A stretch of 64,000 nt of DNA from Rhineura floridana (taxonomy: Eukaryota; Chordata; Lepidosauria; Squamata; Rhineuridae). The translations under genes were made by a program, and so were the position numbers. The DNA lies in the NCBI RefSeq assembly GCF_030035675.1, contig NC_084499.1:16254239-16318238 (forward strand), in the 5' to 3' direction. The notes below the pieces were generated by a model. That model worked only from the letters and a program-made list of their open reading frames with translations, was not told where the DNA came from and made no database searches. This document shows, in pieces, positions 9,101 through 20,500 of the stretch. Numbering within the stretch: the stretch's first letter is position 1; each line of letters begins with the position of its first letter.

Positions 9101-12100
9101 GGAGGTCAGGTTCCTGACACAAACTATATATTTATGGTATGTACAAATCAAATGCTAAAAATAAATAGCGAATGGTTTTTGAAATGTAGTACTAATTCTG
9201 TGACTTTGCAACTCTCTTTGTGTGTTGTTGTTGTCTTAATCTGGGCACCTGGGTCTTGCTTGCCTCTTTGATTTTTCTTACCGTCAGGGAAAACATGATC
9301 TAGCCAGTGAAGGCTTGTAGAAGAACTGCAGTGCTTGGGAAAATACCAAGTGCTTGGTTACCCAGATGCCCAGAAATTTGAAACCTTTGCTCAGCCCTGT
9401 GTATAACTGGCAGCATTAGAAAATGGTTTAAATTCTTATCAAGGAAACGAGAAAGAGATTGAGGCTGGGGTTTTTAAATTATTTTTTGCTGCCACGTTCA
9501 TTCTAACAGAAATTCTGCCACGGATCCCACTTTGCATGAATCTGTTCCTTAAGGTAGGATGGGTTCTGAAGAGAACATTTGAAATGTAATGTAGGTGAGC
9601 AACGCCAGAGAGACAGAGGGTGGTGGGTTTCTGTAATTAAACCAATATGTTAACTGCCTGTATTTTTTTCAGTATAGTTGTTTTCAACATTCACAATCCT
9701 AGAACCTGGGGGTGGGCATAGCTTGGGGCCAGAGCACACATTTTGGATGCAGAAGGTCCTAACTTCAGTCCTTGCCATTTCCAAGTTTAAAAAAAGGGGG
9801 CCAGGTAGCAGGTAATAGGAAAGCTTAGCCTGAGATCCTGAAGAGCTATGGCCAGCAAGCATAAGCATTACTGTGCAAGATGAACAAAGAGTGTGATGTG
9901 GTATAAGGCACATGTTTCTGTCTGCTGACTCCTCTCTAGAGGGAATTACTTGTTGTTAAAACTGTATTCATGTAAACTGTTTTACTTCTTTTGCTTCAAT
10001 TGTACGATTATATTTTTGCGATAACCTGCCCTAGGACCTTAAAGGTGAAGAAATCTTATGAATAAATAAATGAATTGAACACGTTTGGACGTAGAGACTA
10101 ACAGCCCAATTCTATGTCTGTTTACTATGATGCAAGCCCCTCCAAGTTCAAGGAAGTGTGTAAAAGTGCATCTAAGGTTGCAGGCCAAGTGTGCCGTTTC
10201 ATATGATATAGTAAAACATCTGTCTTAACTTTCAGGGTGACTTTGTGGACAGAGGCTATTACAGCCTCGAGACATTTACCTACCTTCTTGCCCTAAAAGC
10301 AAAATGGCCCGATCGCATCACACTCTTGCGTGGAAATCATGAAAGCAGACAGATAACGCAGGTGTATGGATTTTATGGTAAGTTCCCCCCACCCCACCAA
10401 GCCAAGTCTCAGTTATAATCAATATAAAACCGTGGTGAGTTGGCCTCCCCCAGGAAGGTATGGAGCAAAGGTGTGGAACCTGAGGCTCAGGGGCCAGATG
10501 CGGCCCTCCAAGCCTCTGTCTGGTCCTTGGGACTCTTCCCCAGTCACGCCCTCTCTCTCCCAGGCCTCATCCCTCTCTGGCCCTGGTTCACACCCTGCTT
10601 GAGTCTTTTTGCCAGTCCATGAACTCTTACAATGACTCTTGCTTTCCTGGATGGAGGATACAGAGGGCCATGTGAAACTAGCCTTACTGTACAAAGGTCA
10701 AATTTACATGCATTACCCCATGCACTCATGCAGCCCCCCTGATGATTGCCCAGAAATTCTCAGGCTGGGAAAGGTTTTCTTTCTCTATGTCAGGGCTGTG
10801 TACAACAAGATAAAAACATTTAAAAACAATGCAAAATGATCATTAAAATGACTGGCCTGAAAGTCAAAAGTGAGAATCTCTGCCAGAAGTGTGTTCCACA
10901 GCATGGACCGGTGACACTAAATGCCTAGTGTCTGGTTGAGACCAGTTGGGTCTCTGTAACGCAAGGAACAATGAACAGCACTCCTCCTGATGATAACAGA
11001 GAGTGAAGCGGTTACCTATTTCGTCAAGGCATTGAAGAAATGCTGACCAGTTAGGACAAAACCTTTACGCAGTCTTGTAAGATAGCAAAATCTCTTTTAC
11101 AAGGTTGTTGTGATTAGAATGCATGTGGGATGCTACCCAAATTATGTTATTTAGGTGAACAGGCAATGACAGGTTTTCAATCAATATGGGAGCTGCTGCT
11201 CCTACAACACTTCTGTTTCGTTTGTCTGAGAAATTCTAACCAATAAAATATGGATTTCTTTATTTCTCTCCATTCCTCTCTCCAATAGATGAATGCCAAA
11301 CTAAATATGGTAATGCTAATGCCTGGAGATACTGCACCAAAGTCTTTGACATGCTCACGGTAGCAGCGGTAAGGATTTTATTGGAAAAATTATGAGTCAC
11401 TTTGTCTCTAATCATACATTTGCCAAATGATTTTTGACTTTCAAGATTGTGGTGCTTGTAAAGCATCCCTTCTTTTTTTGTTTTAAAGTTAATAGATGAG
11501 CAAATCCTCTGCGTACACGGGGGCCTGTCTCCAGACATCAAAACACTGGACCAGATCCGAACCATCGAGCGCAACCAAGAAATCCCACACAAAGGAGCTT
11601 TTTGCGACCTCGTTTGGTCTGACCCGGAAGATGTCGACACTTGGGCCATTAGTCCCCGAGGAGCTGGCTGGCTGTTTGGGGCAAAAGTCACCAATGAGGT
11701 AAAAAACAAAAAGCCCCACACCACCCACCATCCTATAACTTGGGTCATTTTACCATCCATGTGCCTGTCAGTGGCTCTGACCTGCGAGCAAAGTATTGCC
11801 TTAGAAAGCAAAACAGCAAGGAGTTTACGACCATGTTTGCCTCTCTGTTCAGAGAACATGTTTGAGCTTTGGAAAATGTCCTGCTTCTCACAACGATCGC
11901 ATTTGGTGTCCTGCTGCATCCAGGAGTGGAGGAATCTTTGGCCCTCCAGATGTTGCTGAACTACAGCTCCCATCAGCCCCAGCAAGCAAAGCCAATGCGT
12001 GGGGATGATGGGAGTTGTCATTCAGCAACATCCGCAGGGCCAAAGGTTCCCCACACCTGCGTTATTTGCAAGAGACGTTAAGGCTGGGTGTGCCCATTCC

Positions 12101-13071
12101 ATCCCATTCACACTGCTAACAAGTGCTGATGGTGTATTCGTCGCCCAGTAGAAATCTTGTGTTGAGGGAAATTTAATTGAAAACTATGATACTGCTATAA
12201 TGTCGTGTGTCTGGATGCAGGAATCAAAGTGATAGTACTTCATGTTGAAAATGCCTTCATGCTGTCTCCAGAATCACTGGACCACTGGCTTGGCTTACAT
12301 ATTCTTAGAGGTAATGTTTGGCTCTCAGGATCACATTGTTTTAGAAGCACCTATCGTAACTGAGAAGCTGAGAGCTAAAAGGGGAGAATGTCCTCGGAAG
12401 GAAGCCGCAGGATTAGGCTAAGAGAATGTCATCTCCTTGTGCTGTTTGTGTGTGTGTTGGCTTCTGAAGGATTGCCTTGGCTCTTTATCAGTGAAAATGG
12501 GGGGGGTGCCTCCTCCAACATATTTTTTAAAAAAGTGTTTTAATTTAAAACTTTCTCCAAACCAATACAGAGCACTTCCAGTGCAAATAACAATAAAAGA
12601 AACACACATTTGACAATAAGTAACAAAGAAGTGCAGAAAAATAGCTCCTGAACTTTGCAATAACCATCATGACATAATAGTGTAACCAAAGGATTCCTCT
12701 CATAGCTCTGGTTATACTTACTGCATTCTGAAAAGTCCTCCCATATCAGGTGTTTAAATATCCTTCACTGTGTTTCCTGTAAATGTTCTTAATTTCCTCC
12801 TCTCTTTTTTTTAACGCTCCAGTTTGTCCACATCAACAACTTAAAGCTCATCTGCCGAGCCCACCAGCTGGTGCACGAAGGTTATAAGTTCATGTTTGAT
12901 GAGAAGCTGGTCACGGTGTGGTCTGCTCCAAACTACTGCTATCGCTGTGGAAACATTGCCTCAATCATGGTATTTAAAGATGTAAATACGAGAGAACCAA
13001 AGCTCTTCCGTGCTGTCCCAGACTCAGAACGTGTGATCCCCCCGAGAACGACCACACCGTATTTCCTCTGA
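6196..13071 (+). CDS. PPP6C: Protein phosphatase 6 catalytic subunit
   Basis: Coding exons: 6196-6270, 8357-8452, 9071-9136, 10236-10377, 11289-11368, 11489-11698, 12823-13071. All are bounded by GT-AG and in continuous frame, giving 305 aa, the family length. PP6 is a cytosolic PPP-family Ser/Thr phosphatase that works with SAPS and ANKRD subunits in mitosis (Aurora A), DNA repair and NF-kB signalling. The metal-binding motifs GDIHG (52-56), GDFVDRG (80-86) and GNHE (112-115) are present, and the C-terminus is TTPYFL, the carboxymethylated PP2A-type tail. From memory the only difference from human is Leu for Gln at residue 15. The start is fixed by the conserved [14 protein letters not shown]. 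Confidence 0.97.
6520..6602. repeat. Foldback repeat (tactctgag family)
   Basis: Two inverted arms, tgctcagagtagacc and its near-complement ending in ggatctactctgagca, surround a short middle with gggcatgact. The same element recurs at about 19.1, 33.0, 44.8, 48.6 and 56.2-56.6 kb. Class not identified. Confidence 0.55.
6952..7084. mobile_element. Foldback hAT-type MITE
   Basis: A palindromic copy of the commonest short repeat here: ctagatgttgctgga and ctacagctcccatcag on the left, gctgatgggg and cctctggaaggcc on the right. Intron 1 of PPP6C. Confidence 0.65.
9715..9870 (+). mobile_element. Old tRNA-headed SINE
   Basis: A decayed copy: the head has gatgcagaaggtcc and the body has gagatcctgaagagct, matching the better copy at 46.8 kb. 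PPP6C intron 3. Confidence 0.5.
10455..10790. mobile_element. Decayed hAT-like repeat
   Basis: Begins aaaggtgtggaacctgaggc and contains cagatgcggccctcc, the wording of non-autonomous hAT elements elsewhere in this window. The right end is not clearly defined. PPP6C intron 4. Confidence 0.4.
11921..12059. mobile_element. Foldback hAT-type MITE
   Basis: Clear palindrome: ggccctccagatgttgctga and gctcccatcagcc on the left, gatgatgggagttg and cagcaacatccgcaggg on the right, ending ccccacacctg. PPP6C intron 6. Confidence 0.7.
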
Positions 13072-13850
13072 GACCGGGCTCTGCCCCTTGTACTGTTTTC
13101 TTTTGTCACATACTTTTTATCGAGCACTTTGCTGCTGAAATGCTGCCTCTTGCCTTTTTTATTTTTAAATTATCTAAATGTGTTGTATATTGTCTATAGT
13201 GACGCATCTCTTAATTTCCTACCCGCATACATGCCTCCTCTCCCACACCTCACCTCCCCGACTGGTCCGAGCGAGTGCTTTTGAAATATCCCTGAACATT
13301 TACCTTGCTGGGTTTTTTGTAGTGCTTGTGATTTTTCTGGGTTTTTTTGGGGGGGGGCGTTCTTTTCTTTCTTTTGTTTAGGGAAACTGCATTTTCCCTT
13401 TAAAATTTTCAAAAAATAAAAACAGAGCAAAACATCAGAACTAGTCTGATCTCCTTATTTCATCTAGGGGGTTGTCTTGGGGGAGGCTATTTTTGGATAA
13501 GGTTTTAAGAAATTTCAGCAGCAAAGTTGTGTTTAGTGTACGTGATGGGTCTTTCCAAGCCCAGCTAGTATACATACATCTAAGATGTAAAAAATGAATT
13601 GTCCTGGTTTATATTTTGAGTTAAGCCAGCATAAATAAGTGATTTAAAAGTCTGCCCCTGATTTTTCTTTGTTGCTTTTTTTTTTAGGATTTAAACTAAA
13701 ATACAAAACCCGGTACAGGTATTTGAATTTGTACATTAAAATAATTGTTCTGATTTTTCTCAGATACCTTGTATTTTTAATAAAGTCATATCTTGAAGTC
13801 AACTTCTAGGTTAAGCATTCAAAATAAAACCCTACATTGCTGATGTGAAT
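13072..13850 (+). other. PPP6C: PPP6C 3' UTR (extent inferred)
   Basis: Sequence after the stop codon, with three AATAAA signals at 13415-13420, 13779-13784 and 13823-13828. The last is followed by a GT-rich stretch (tgatgtgaatgtatgtc) that suits cleavage near 13850. Alternative use of the first signal would give a 3' UTR of about 360 nt. Confidence 0.55.
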
Positions 13851-14684
13851 GTATGTCTTTTCATTCTCTGCTCCCCCACCTCCCTTTTCACAAAGAGAGA
13901 TTGCACATGTCATTACAGTTTTGCAAAGTAGAGCTTTGTCTCATAAGGACATTGCTTTGAACTCTGGAAACTCCATAGCCCACCGCACCTATTTTTTGTA
14001 CACATTTGGGTCAAACTATAACTTTTCCTGCTAAGAAGTGGAGAGCCCTACTAATTTTGGATAGGTCTGCCCAATTCTACTTCCAGACGCCTCAGCAATT
14101 ACAAAAGGGTAGATTTTGCTAAGATTGCTAAAGGAAGATTGGATTCTGCAGATACCTCTCTGTAGTCTTTGCTTCTCGCGAAACATGTCTAAATGATTTT
14201 CACATAAGGGCTTCAGATTCTCTGCTGTGGTAGGCCTCTCAGTTGTACAAGAGATCAAGTCGTTTTTCATAAGAAAAAGTGAGATGGAGGCATTTATGTT
14301 CCTAGATATTTTTTTAATTATATGGTTACTTTCCATAGAAGGGCCAGAGTTGTGGCCACTATGGTCAAGCTAAGTTTGCAGGTGGATCAATTCCTTTCTC
14401 ATAATTGGGTCTTGATGGTTGCCTGGACTAGTGCTGCCTCTTGTGTATACTTTGGAGCTTGTGTCTTTGTTTTTTATCAACACTGACCAGCTAATAGCTG
14501 TGGAAAGTACAGTATCCATGTCTTCTGCTTAAGTGAACTATTTGGTATGAGACAATAATACAATATTGATCCTCATCCAAAGATGTGCAAATATATCCAA
14601 TAGGTCCCAAGCATACCTTCTGGTCAGTAGAACTTTGGATCATCCTCTACTGGAAAGCTGTTTTAATCTTATCCCAAGTATAAA

Positions 14685-14830
14685 AGTCTTTTTTATTTTA
14701 TTTAAAAGCCTCTCCAAACCACTGAATATTTAGTAATCTCTTAAGTGGTATACAAAAATACAACAAATAATAAAATGGTATCGTAAAAACATATATAAAT
14801 GGTAAAAGAGTATTATTAAAAAAACATTTC
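14685..14830 (-). mobile_element. LINE 3' end (L2/CR1-like), decayed
   Basis: Minus-strand tail: ttttattttattt followed by aagtggtatacaaaaata and a run of a/t-rich UTR, as in other L2-type ends here. Confidence 0.45.
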
Positions 14831-16439
14831 AGGTCTAATCTTACAGTTCAAGGAAAGCCTGGGTAGGAATTTGCTGTGGGGTGGGGTGTGTCACTGTGTG
14901 AAATAGGTTGCTGGGTTGGGGTCAAGAGTCACTACCATTTTTACTAGTTGTGCACCCTAGAAATTTACTAATGTTATTGCATATCCCCTTTGGCACTTCT
15001 CAGATCCTTTATAGTAAGTTTAAAAATTGTATCTACTGAATTGTTAATATTAAGATCATATGGACAACCCCGTTTGAGGGAGCGGTTCTCTTCAAGATCT
15101 CCATACAATAAAAAAGCAGATGTGTGTGCATGCAAATAAACCTGTGAAAAGGTAATGGAGGAGGAGTGATTTAAGGAAAGGGGTAGTTAAAAATAAATGG
15201 CACGGGTACATTCTGTCAAGCACTGTCCATCGGTATGGATAGCAAATAGTGGAATATTAGAAACTGGAATGCATGGGAGCTAACTGTGCACACACACCCC
15301 AAAACTGAATTTGAATGACCTGTTTGCATTATAATGCCCTCTGTCTGGAAGCAACCACAGTTAGGTATCAGTGGCTTTGGTTATTAAAAGGAGAACATGC
15401 AGATCAATTAATGTATCCATGGATAAAGCTAGAGGCCCTATGTTACAGATGAGGTGGCTGAGTTTGCAGAAAAGATTGTCCAGCACTTTGTTCAGTTAAT
15501 CTGTTGCCCAAAAAGATTTTAACTGCTTGGAAAGCATTTTTACAAGTAGATGTTTGAACAAAATGTTGTTTAACATGGCAAGGGATACAGACACATCGCT
15601 GGGGACTCCCCCTTAGGTAGACAGGATGATCATTACCATTTTTTAATTTTCCTTTCAGATTTGTAAACAGCTTCACAGCCAAAAGCTACTGAAGAAGTGG
15701 ACAATAAGATACAACACAAATGATTATGGACTAAAGCAATTTCAGAGCTGGGCACAATGGATTGCATTTGAAGGGTTTTTGTCTGATAGAAAAGAGAATT
15801 CTGACGGTGGGGGAAGTTCCTTCTGTCTGGGGAACCTTTGAACCCAGCCCAGCATAGCCTGGTTGCTGGTGCCATCAAACCTTGAGTCTGCCTACCAACT
15901 TATTTATGTTTTGTGCTTTCCCCCCCTATGAATAACATGTTGTTTTTCCAGTGAACTTTGTGGCTAAAATGCCAGGCTAAAATGCCTGGAAAGCTCATTC
16001 ACCTTATTTGGCAAACTTCATTACTGGTTTTCCTAAGGCGGGGATACTAGATGAGTGAATAAATGGTACTTGATGTACATCAAGTGGTTTTTTAACTAGA
16101 GACTGAAGTGTAACAGGACTTGTTTTGCAGGTGACTTGAAATGTAACTGACTGAACCAGTTTCATAGACTTACAGTGATCCCCCTCTCCCCCCCCATGAT
16201 TTGCAACATGATGCAGCGAAAACAAAAAGAACTGGTTAGATTTGAAGAAGGTGCATGGAGGGAAATTGAAGTGAAGCAATTGCGGTGAAATGAATCAAGC
16301 TGAAGAGGGTGTTGAACCAGCATTTTGAAATGAGGCAGTTAAAGCTGACCTCAGGCAAACCGGAGCGAATCAAGGTGAGGTGAGCTCAGTTGTTGCTGGT
16401 TATATGAATAGCGCTCAAGGTGGTAAATATGCAGTCCAG

Positions 16440-16700
16440 TGTGGACGGCAGCGAACTGAACAGAGAAGTTGTGAAGCTAAGGGATGGGTGGTCCTCCAGA
16501 TGGTGGATCAAGCTTATTGGCCTATTCAGTTCTGTTCATTCTGATTGGCTCCAGCCCGCAGGAAAGGACAAGGAACCATGTGAGAAGACTCTTCTCAGTG
16601 GCTAACACTCCCCTTTCATGCTGATTGGCTCATAGGACACTGGAGATATTGGGACCCAAAAAAGTAAGGGTTCTAAGACCCTAGACTACACCTGTTCCCT
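16440..16700. repeat. Dispersed repeat shared with 35.44-35.71 kb
   Basis: Contains attctgattggctcc, aggaaaggacaaggaa, agaagactcttctca and catgctgattggct in the same order as the copy in GOLGA1. Probably an internal part of a non-autonomous DNA transposon. Confidence 0.6.
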
Positions 16701-17140
16701 CTCTCCACATAGTGGGTTGTGTCACATTTTGTCTGAGAACTGGAAAGCTCATTCACTATTTTGTGGTGTGTTAGTTCCTAATAAATGTATTTCCCAACTG
16801 TGGAATTTCCAGTGAGGTAGCCAATATTAAGTCATACTTGGTTTAAATCCACTGAAATAAATGGACATGCCTAATTCTGAAACGATTGTCAGTTGCTAGG
16901 GCACTCCTTAAGCGGCAAGTGACTAATGCACTGAAATAGTAACTAATTCCAGTATGTCTGCTCTTGAGTAAATTGGGTGCAGCCCTTATTCATGAAGCTT
17001 AGCATGTTACTGAGGTAAAATGAGTCCAGTAGGCAACTAGACACAGCCGAACTGTGCGAGTTAACTGAGGCCGCACGCAGACCCCTCTCTTTAAATATAT
17101 ATAGATTTCCCTTTCTCGTTACTCGTCTAACGCCCTGATA

Positions 17141-17502
17141 CGAATCCCAAATCGAAGTGGCGCCGAGTCGAACGTGAGAGGGGTGGGGTGTGTATTGACG
17201 TCACAGGGAGGGAGGCGGGCTGAGGAAGAGCCGCTTGAACTGGACCGGGGGCTTCTGAGGCGAAGCCCCTCCCTTTTCCCAGCTCCGCCCTGGGATTGGT
17301 TGGGCAAAGTAGTCAGCCAGTCCCGCCTGCCCCCCCAGGGGGTTGGTTGTGTGCTCCCGTCAGTCAGTCAGTCCCTCCTCCCTCTCCTGTGGGTGGGGTT
17401 TCCGTTTCCGGCCGGTGCTGTCCCCAAGGCAGCGGCTGTGGTGTTTCTCGGCGGCGGCGCCTCAGCGGGGAGCGAGGCCTGACTGCCGCCCCCGACTCGG
17501 CC
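17141..17502 (+). promoter_or_regulatory. ARPC5L: ARPC5L promoter (CpG island)
   Basis: A CpG-rich block before the ARPC5L ATG, continuing into exon 1. It holds a full palindromic CRE (TGACGTCA, 17196-17203), GC boxes (ggaggcgggc near 17212; ccgccc 17285-17290) and an inverted CCAAT box (gattgg, 17294-17299). No TATA box seen. This suggests a constitutive promoter with possible CREB/ATF input. Confidence 0.65.
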
Positions 17503-20500
17503 ATGGCGCGGAGCTCGCTCTCCTCGCGCTTCCGCCGCCTTGACATCGACCAGTTCGACGAGAACCGCTTCGTGGAGGAGCCCGACGGCGCTGACGCGGG
17601 AAGCGGGGCCGGCGCGGCGGAGACCGAGGGAGGGGCCAGCCCGGAGGTGGAGGCGGCGCTGCGGCAATATCCTTCCTGAGCTCGAGCCGGGAGGGAGCCT
17701 CGTCTCCTTCCCGCGCCCCCCCTTTTTTGGGGGGGAGGAATCTATACCCCCCCTCCAAAGAGAGCCTCCCGTAGGAGCATAGGGGGCAGCCTTAGACCGA
17801 GTCAGGTCCACTGGCCCACCGAGCTCAGTAGCGCCCGCACTGACCGGCAGCGGCTGTTCCAGGGTTTCAGGCAGGGAGCCTTTCCCCATCCTTTTGAACC
17901 TGGGGCCTTCTGCATGCACTGGATGATTGCCCTTTATCTAAGTAGAAGAAAGACGCCAGGCCTGTATTTCCTGCCCATTCCTCGCTCCAAGAACAGAGGA
18001 AACGGCCTTATACTGAGTTGGAGTCATTGGTCCGTCCAGCTCAGTGTTGCCTACATTGAATGGCAGCACCCCTCCAGGGTTTCAGGCAGGGGGCATTCCC
18101 TGCCCTACCTGGAGATGCCAGTGAGGATTGAACCTGGGATCTTCTGCACGCAAAGCAGAGGCTCCACCACTGAGCTGGGCCCTTCCCCACATTGTGCCTT
18201 GCGGCATTTGACCTTTGGTACTCTGGGTCTAAGTTCTCTATCTGTCTTGGGGCGCTCTGTCTAATCTTCTTGCGCTGTTATTTCCCCCTCCCCATGCCTA
18301 GTTTTAGGTGGATTTCTTTTTTTACCCCTTGACAATTATTTTCTCTTCCTCTCCCCCAGTGTGCCTCTCTGTTACGCCCTTTCTTTCCCTCTTACCCTGT
18401 ATGTCTTCATTCTCTCCCACCCCCTTACTCTGTTTCTTGGGGCATTCCTTTGCAACCCCTTTTCTCCCCACTGCCTGGGAGTCTTCTTCCCCCCACAAAG
18501 CATCACTGAGGATTAATCTGTGAAGTTATCTTCACCTTTTTCAGACTTGGGATTCACCTTTAATCCAAACATACATGGGGGGGAGGGCACCATATATATT
18601 TTTCAACTATATATTTGCACTGTTTTGAGCCACCATGAGTCAGACTCGGTAGTTCAAGACCACTGTGTTCTGGGATCCTCCCCTACCTGATCTCTCCTCC
18701 TGTGCTGGATTTTAAGGTGTTGGTCGAGTTCCTTGTGGCAGCTGCCTTCATGGTGAAGGCATCATCCTTCGTCCCTCCTCCTCCTCTGAATATTTCTGCC
18801 CGTTAACCTGCTGTTCTCTCTCCTCACAACCTTTACTGAGGAAAGATGCATATCTTGCAAGCAAGAACAGGCAACCGTGGCAAATGCCAGAAAGGCTTCG
18901 GCAGTGAAGTGGGAAATACTCTCAGCGGTTGTTTAGATGTACCAACCAGGTATTCCCATCCTCTTTTCTTTCCCATCAAAACATCCTCTCTGCCTTTCCT
19001 GTCTGGAATGGCCTCTCCTGTCAGAATTTGCTTCACGGCCAAACACTCTTCCCTGCCTTCTGCCCAGTCAAAGATCTAAGGGTTGTAGCCAATGTTACTA
19101 GACGCATTGAAATTAATAGACATGACTAACCTGGTTCATTAGTCAGTGGGTCTTCTGTAAGGCAAACTTAGTTGGAGATAACCCCTAGCTTCCTGTGACT
19201 ATGGTTTGGGGGGCCATCCCTCTTTATCTGAGTAATGGGCTTTATCACCATGTTCGCCTCCATCAGAGTATTTGGATGGAGAGTCCTTATTTATGTCTCT
19301 CCATCATGTTTAAGACAAAGGTCCCCAGACCTGTTCTAATGGCTGAGCTCTCTGAAGGACTGTGCTGTAGTGCCTGAAATGTTTGGGAAGCCACTGTGTG
19401 TGCAGTAGTTGCTGGTGCTCCTAGCAGTGCATGTTTAGTGTGTCTTTGCATGAGAGGCAACTTGGGGTCTGCCAAGCACTTGGGAGTGATCTCAGGAGTT
19501 TCAGAAACCTGCAGAAACGCTGCCTGCAAATGGGTGGTGTGTGCATCTTGACCAGCTGTGGCGCAGAAGGGCTGTGAGTCGAAGTCAGGTGATGTTGCAG
19601 GGCAGGTCACCATAGTGTAAGGTGAGCCCCACCCTGCAGCTGCCTCCAGTGTGTCAGCAACAAGAGGCATGTGTAAGGGTTGTGAGGCATGCATCCGTCA
19701 TGCGTAGAATCAGGTTTGGCAAGAAGGCACCGGTCTCGCTGGCTCTGAAGAGTGACGGGGCCAGGCTTGTCTGTGCCAGCCAGGATTGGCAAGTGCAGCC
19801 CTGCCTGTACCAAACGCTGAAACAGGAGCCTCTGCTTTCTGGAAGGTCAAGCAGAAAGTCCAGTTCAGAGGCCAGTGGGTCAGGAGGCTGCTGCTTCTGT
19901 GATTTCCAGGAAGGGTGGGGTGGGGAGGTTCTTACGTTAAAATATTGGTCTGTGGTTTTGCTTCAAAGAGTAGAACTGATGCTTCTCTGTCTTGGGCAGC
20001 GCTTGCTGAGAGACTGAAATGATGTATGTAAGGAGTGACCTTGCCCTCCTCTCCTGAAGACTCCCAGGCGGCCAGTGGCAGCTGGGACTTGCTATAAAGG
20101 ACGGGAAGTACCGGCATGTTATAAAATCAGTAGCATTATCAGGTTCTCTGTGGGTTGAAGCAGCATATTTGTTGCTAGGTTCCTCTTAGCTGATGGCTTG
20201 CCTTGGCTCAGTAGTTGGCCCGTGTATATAGCCAGTCAAAATAAACCCTGTAGAGTCAGGGATATAAGCTTTATGTGACAAAAGGGATGAGATGAAGGCG
20301 ATGTTGCTGAGAATGGCAGAATTAAGAACAGAAGTGATAAATGCCTTGAGATTCTTAAGACTAGATGCTTTGAAGTGGCATTTTTCATGCCACTAATAAT
20401 GCCTCTCCCAAGTGTCTCACCTCTTGGACTTTTTCTGCTTTTCAACTCTTTTTGCCATTGTGTTTTCACAAGCCGTTTTCTTGTTGAAATGGTACACGCT

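Larger units (their letters stand above)
13851..17140. other. PPP6C-ARPC5L intergenic region
   Basis: No conserved exon seen on either strand. Open frames of up to about 100 codons have no family resemblance or codon pattern. Contains a LINE tail near 14.7 kb and a dispersed repeat at 16.44-16.70 kb. SCAI, the human neighbour of PPP6C, is not here. Confidence 0.6.

Noticed and set aside
11260-12021. 253-codon minus-strand frame over PPP6C exons 5 and 6
   Set aside because: It is the antisense of conserved PPP6C exons plus intron and has no family resemblance.
14031-14336. 101-codon minus-strand frame between PPP6C and ARPC5L
   Set aside because: No family resemblance, no splice sites or promoter; ordinary intergenic frame.
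17368-17919. 183-codon minus-strand frame over ARPC5L exon 1
   Set aside because: Long frame caused by the GC-rich CpG island, antisense to a real exon.
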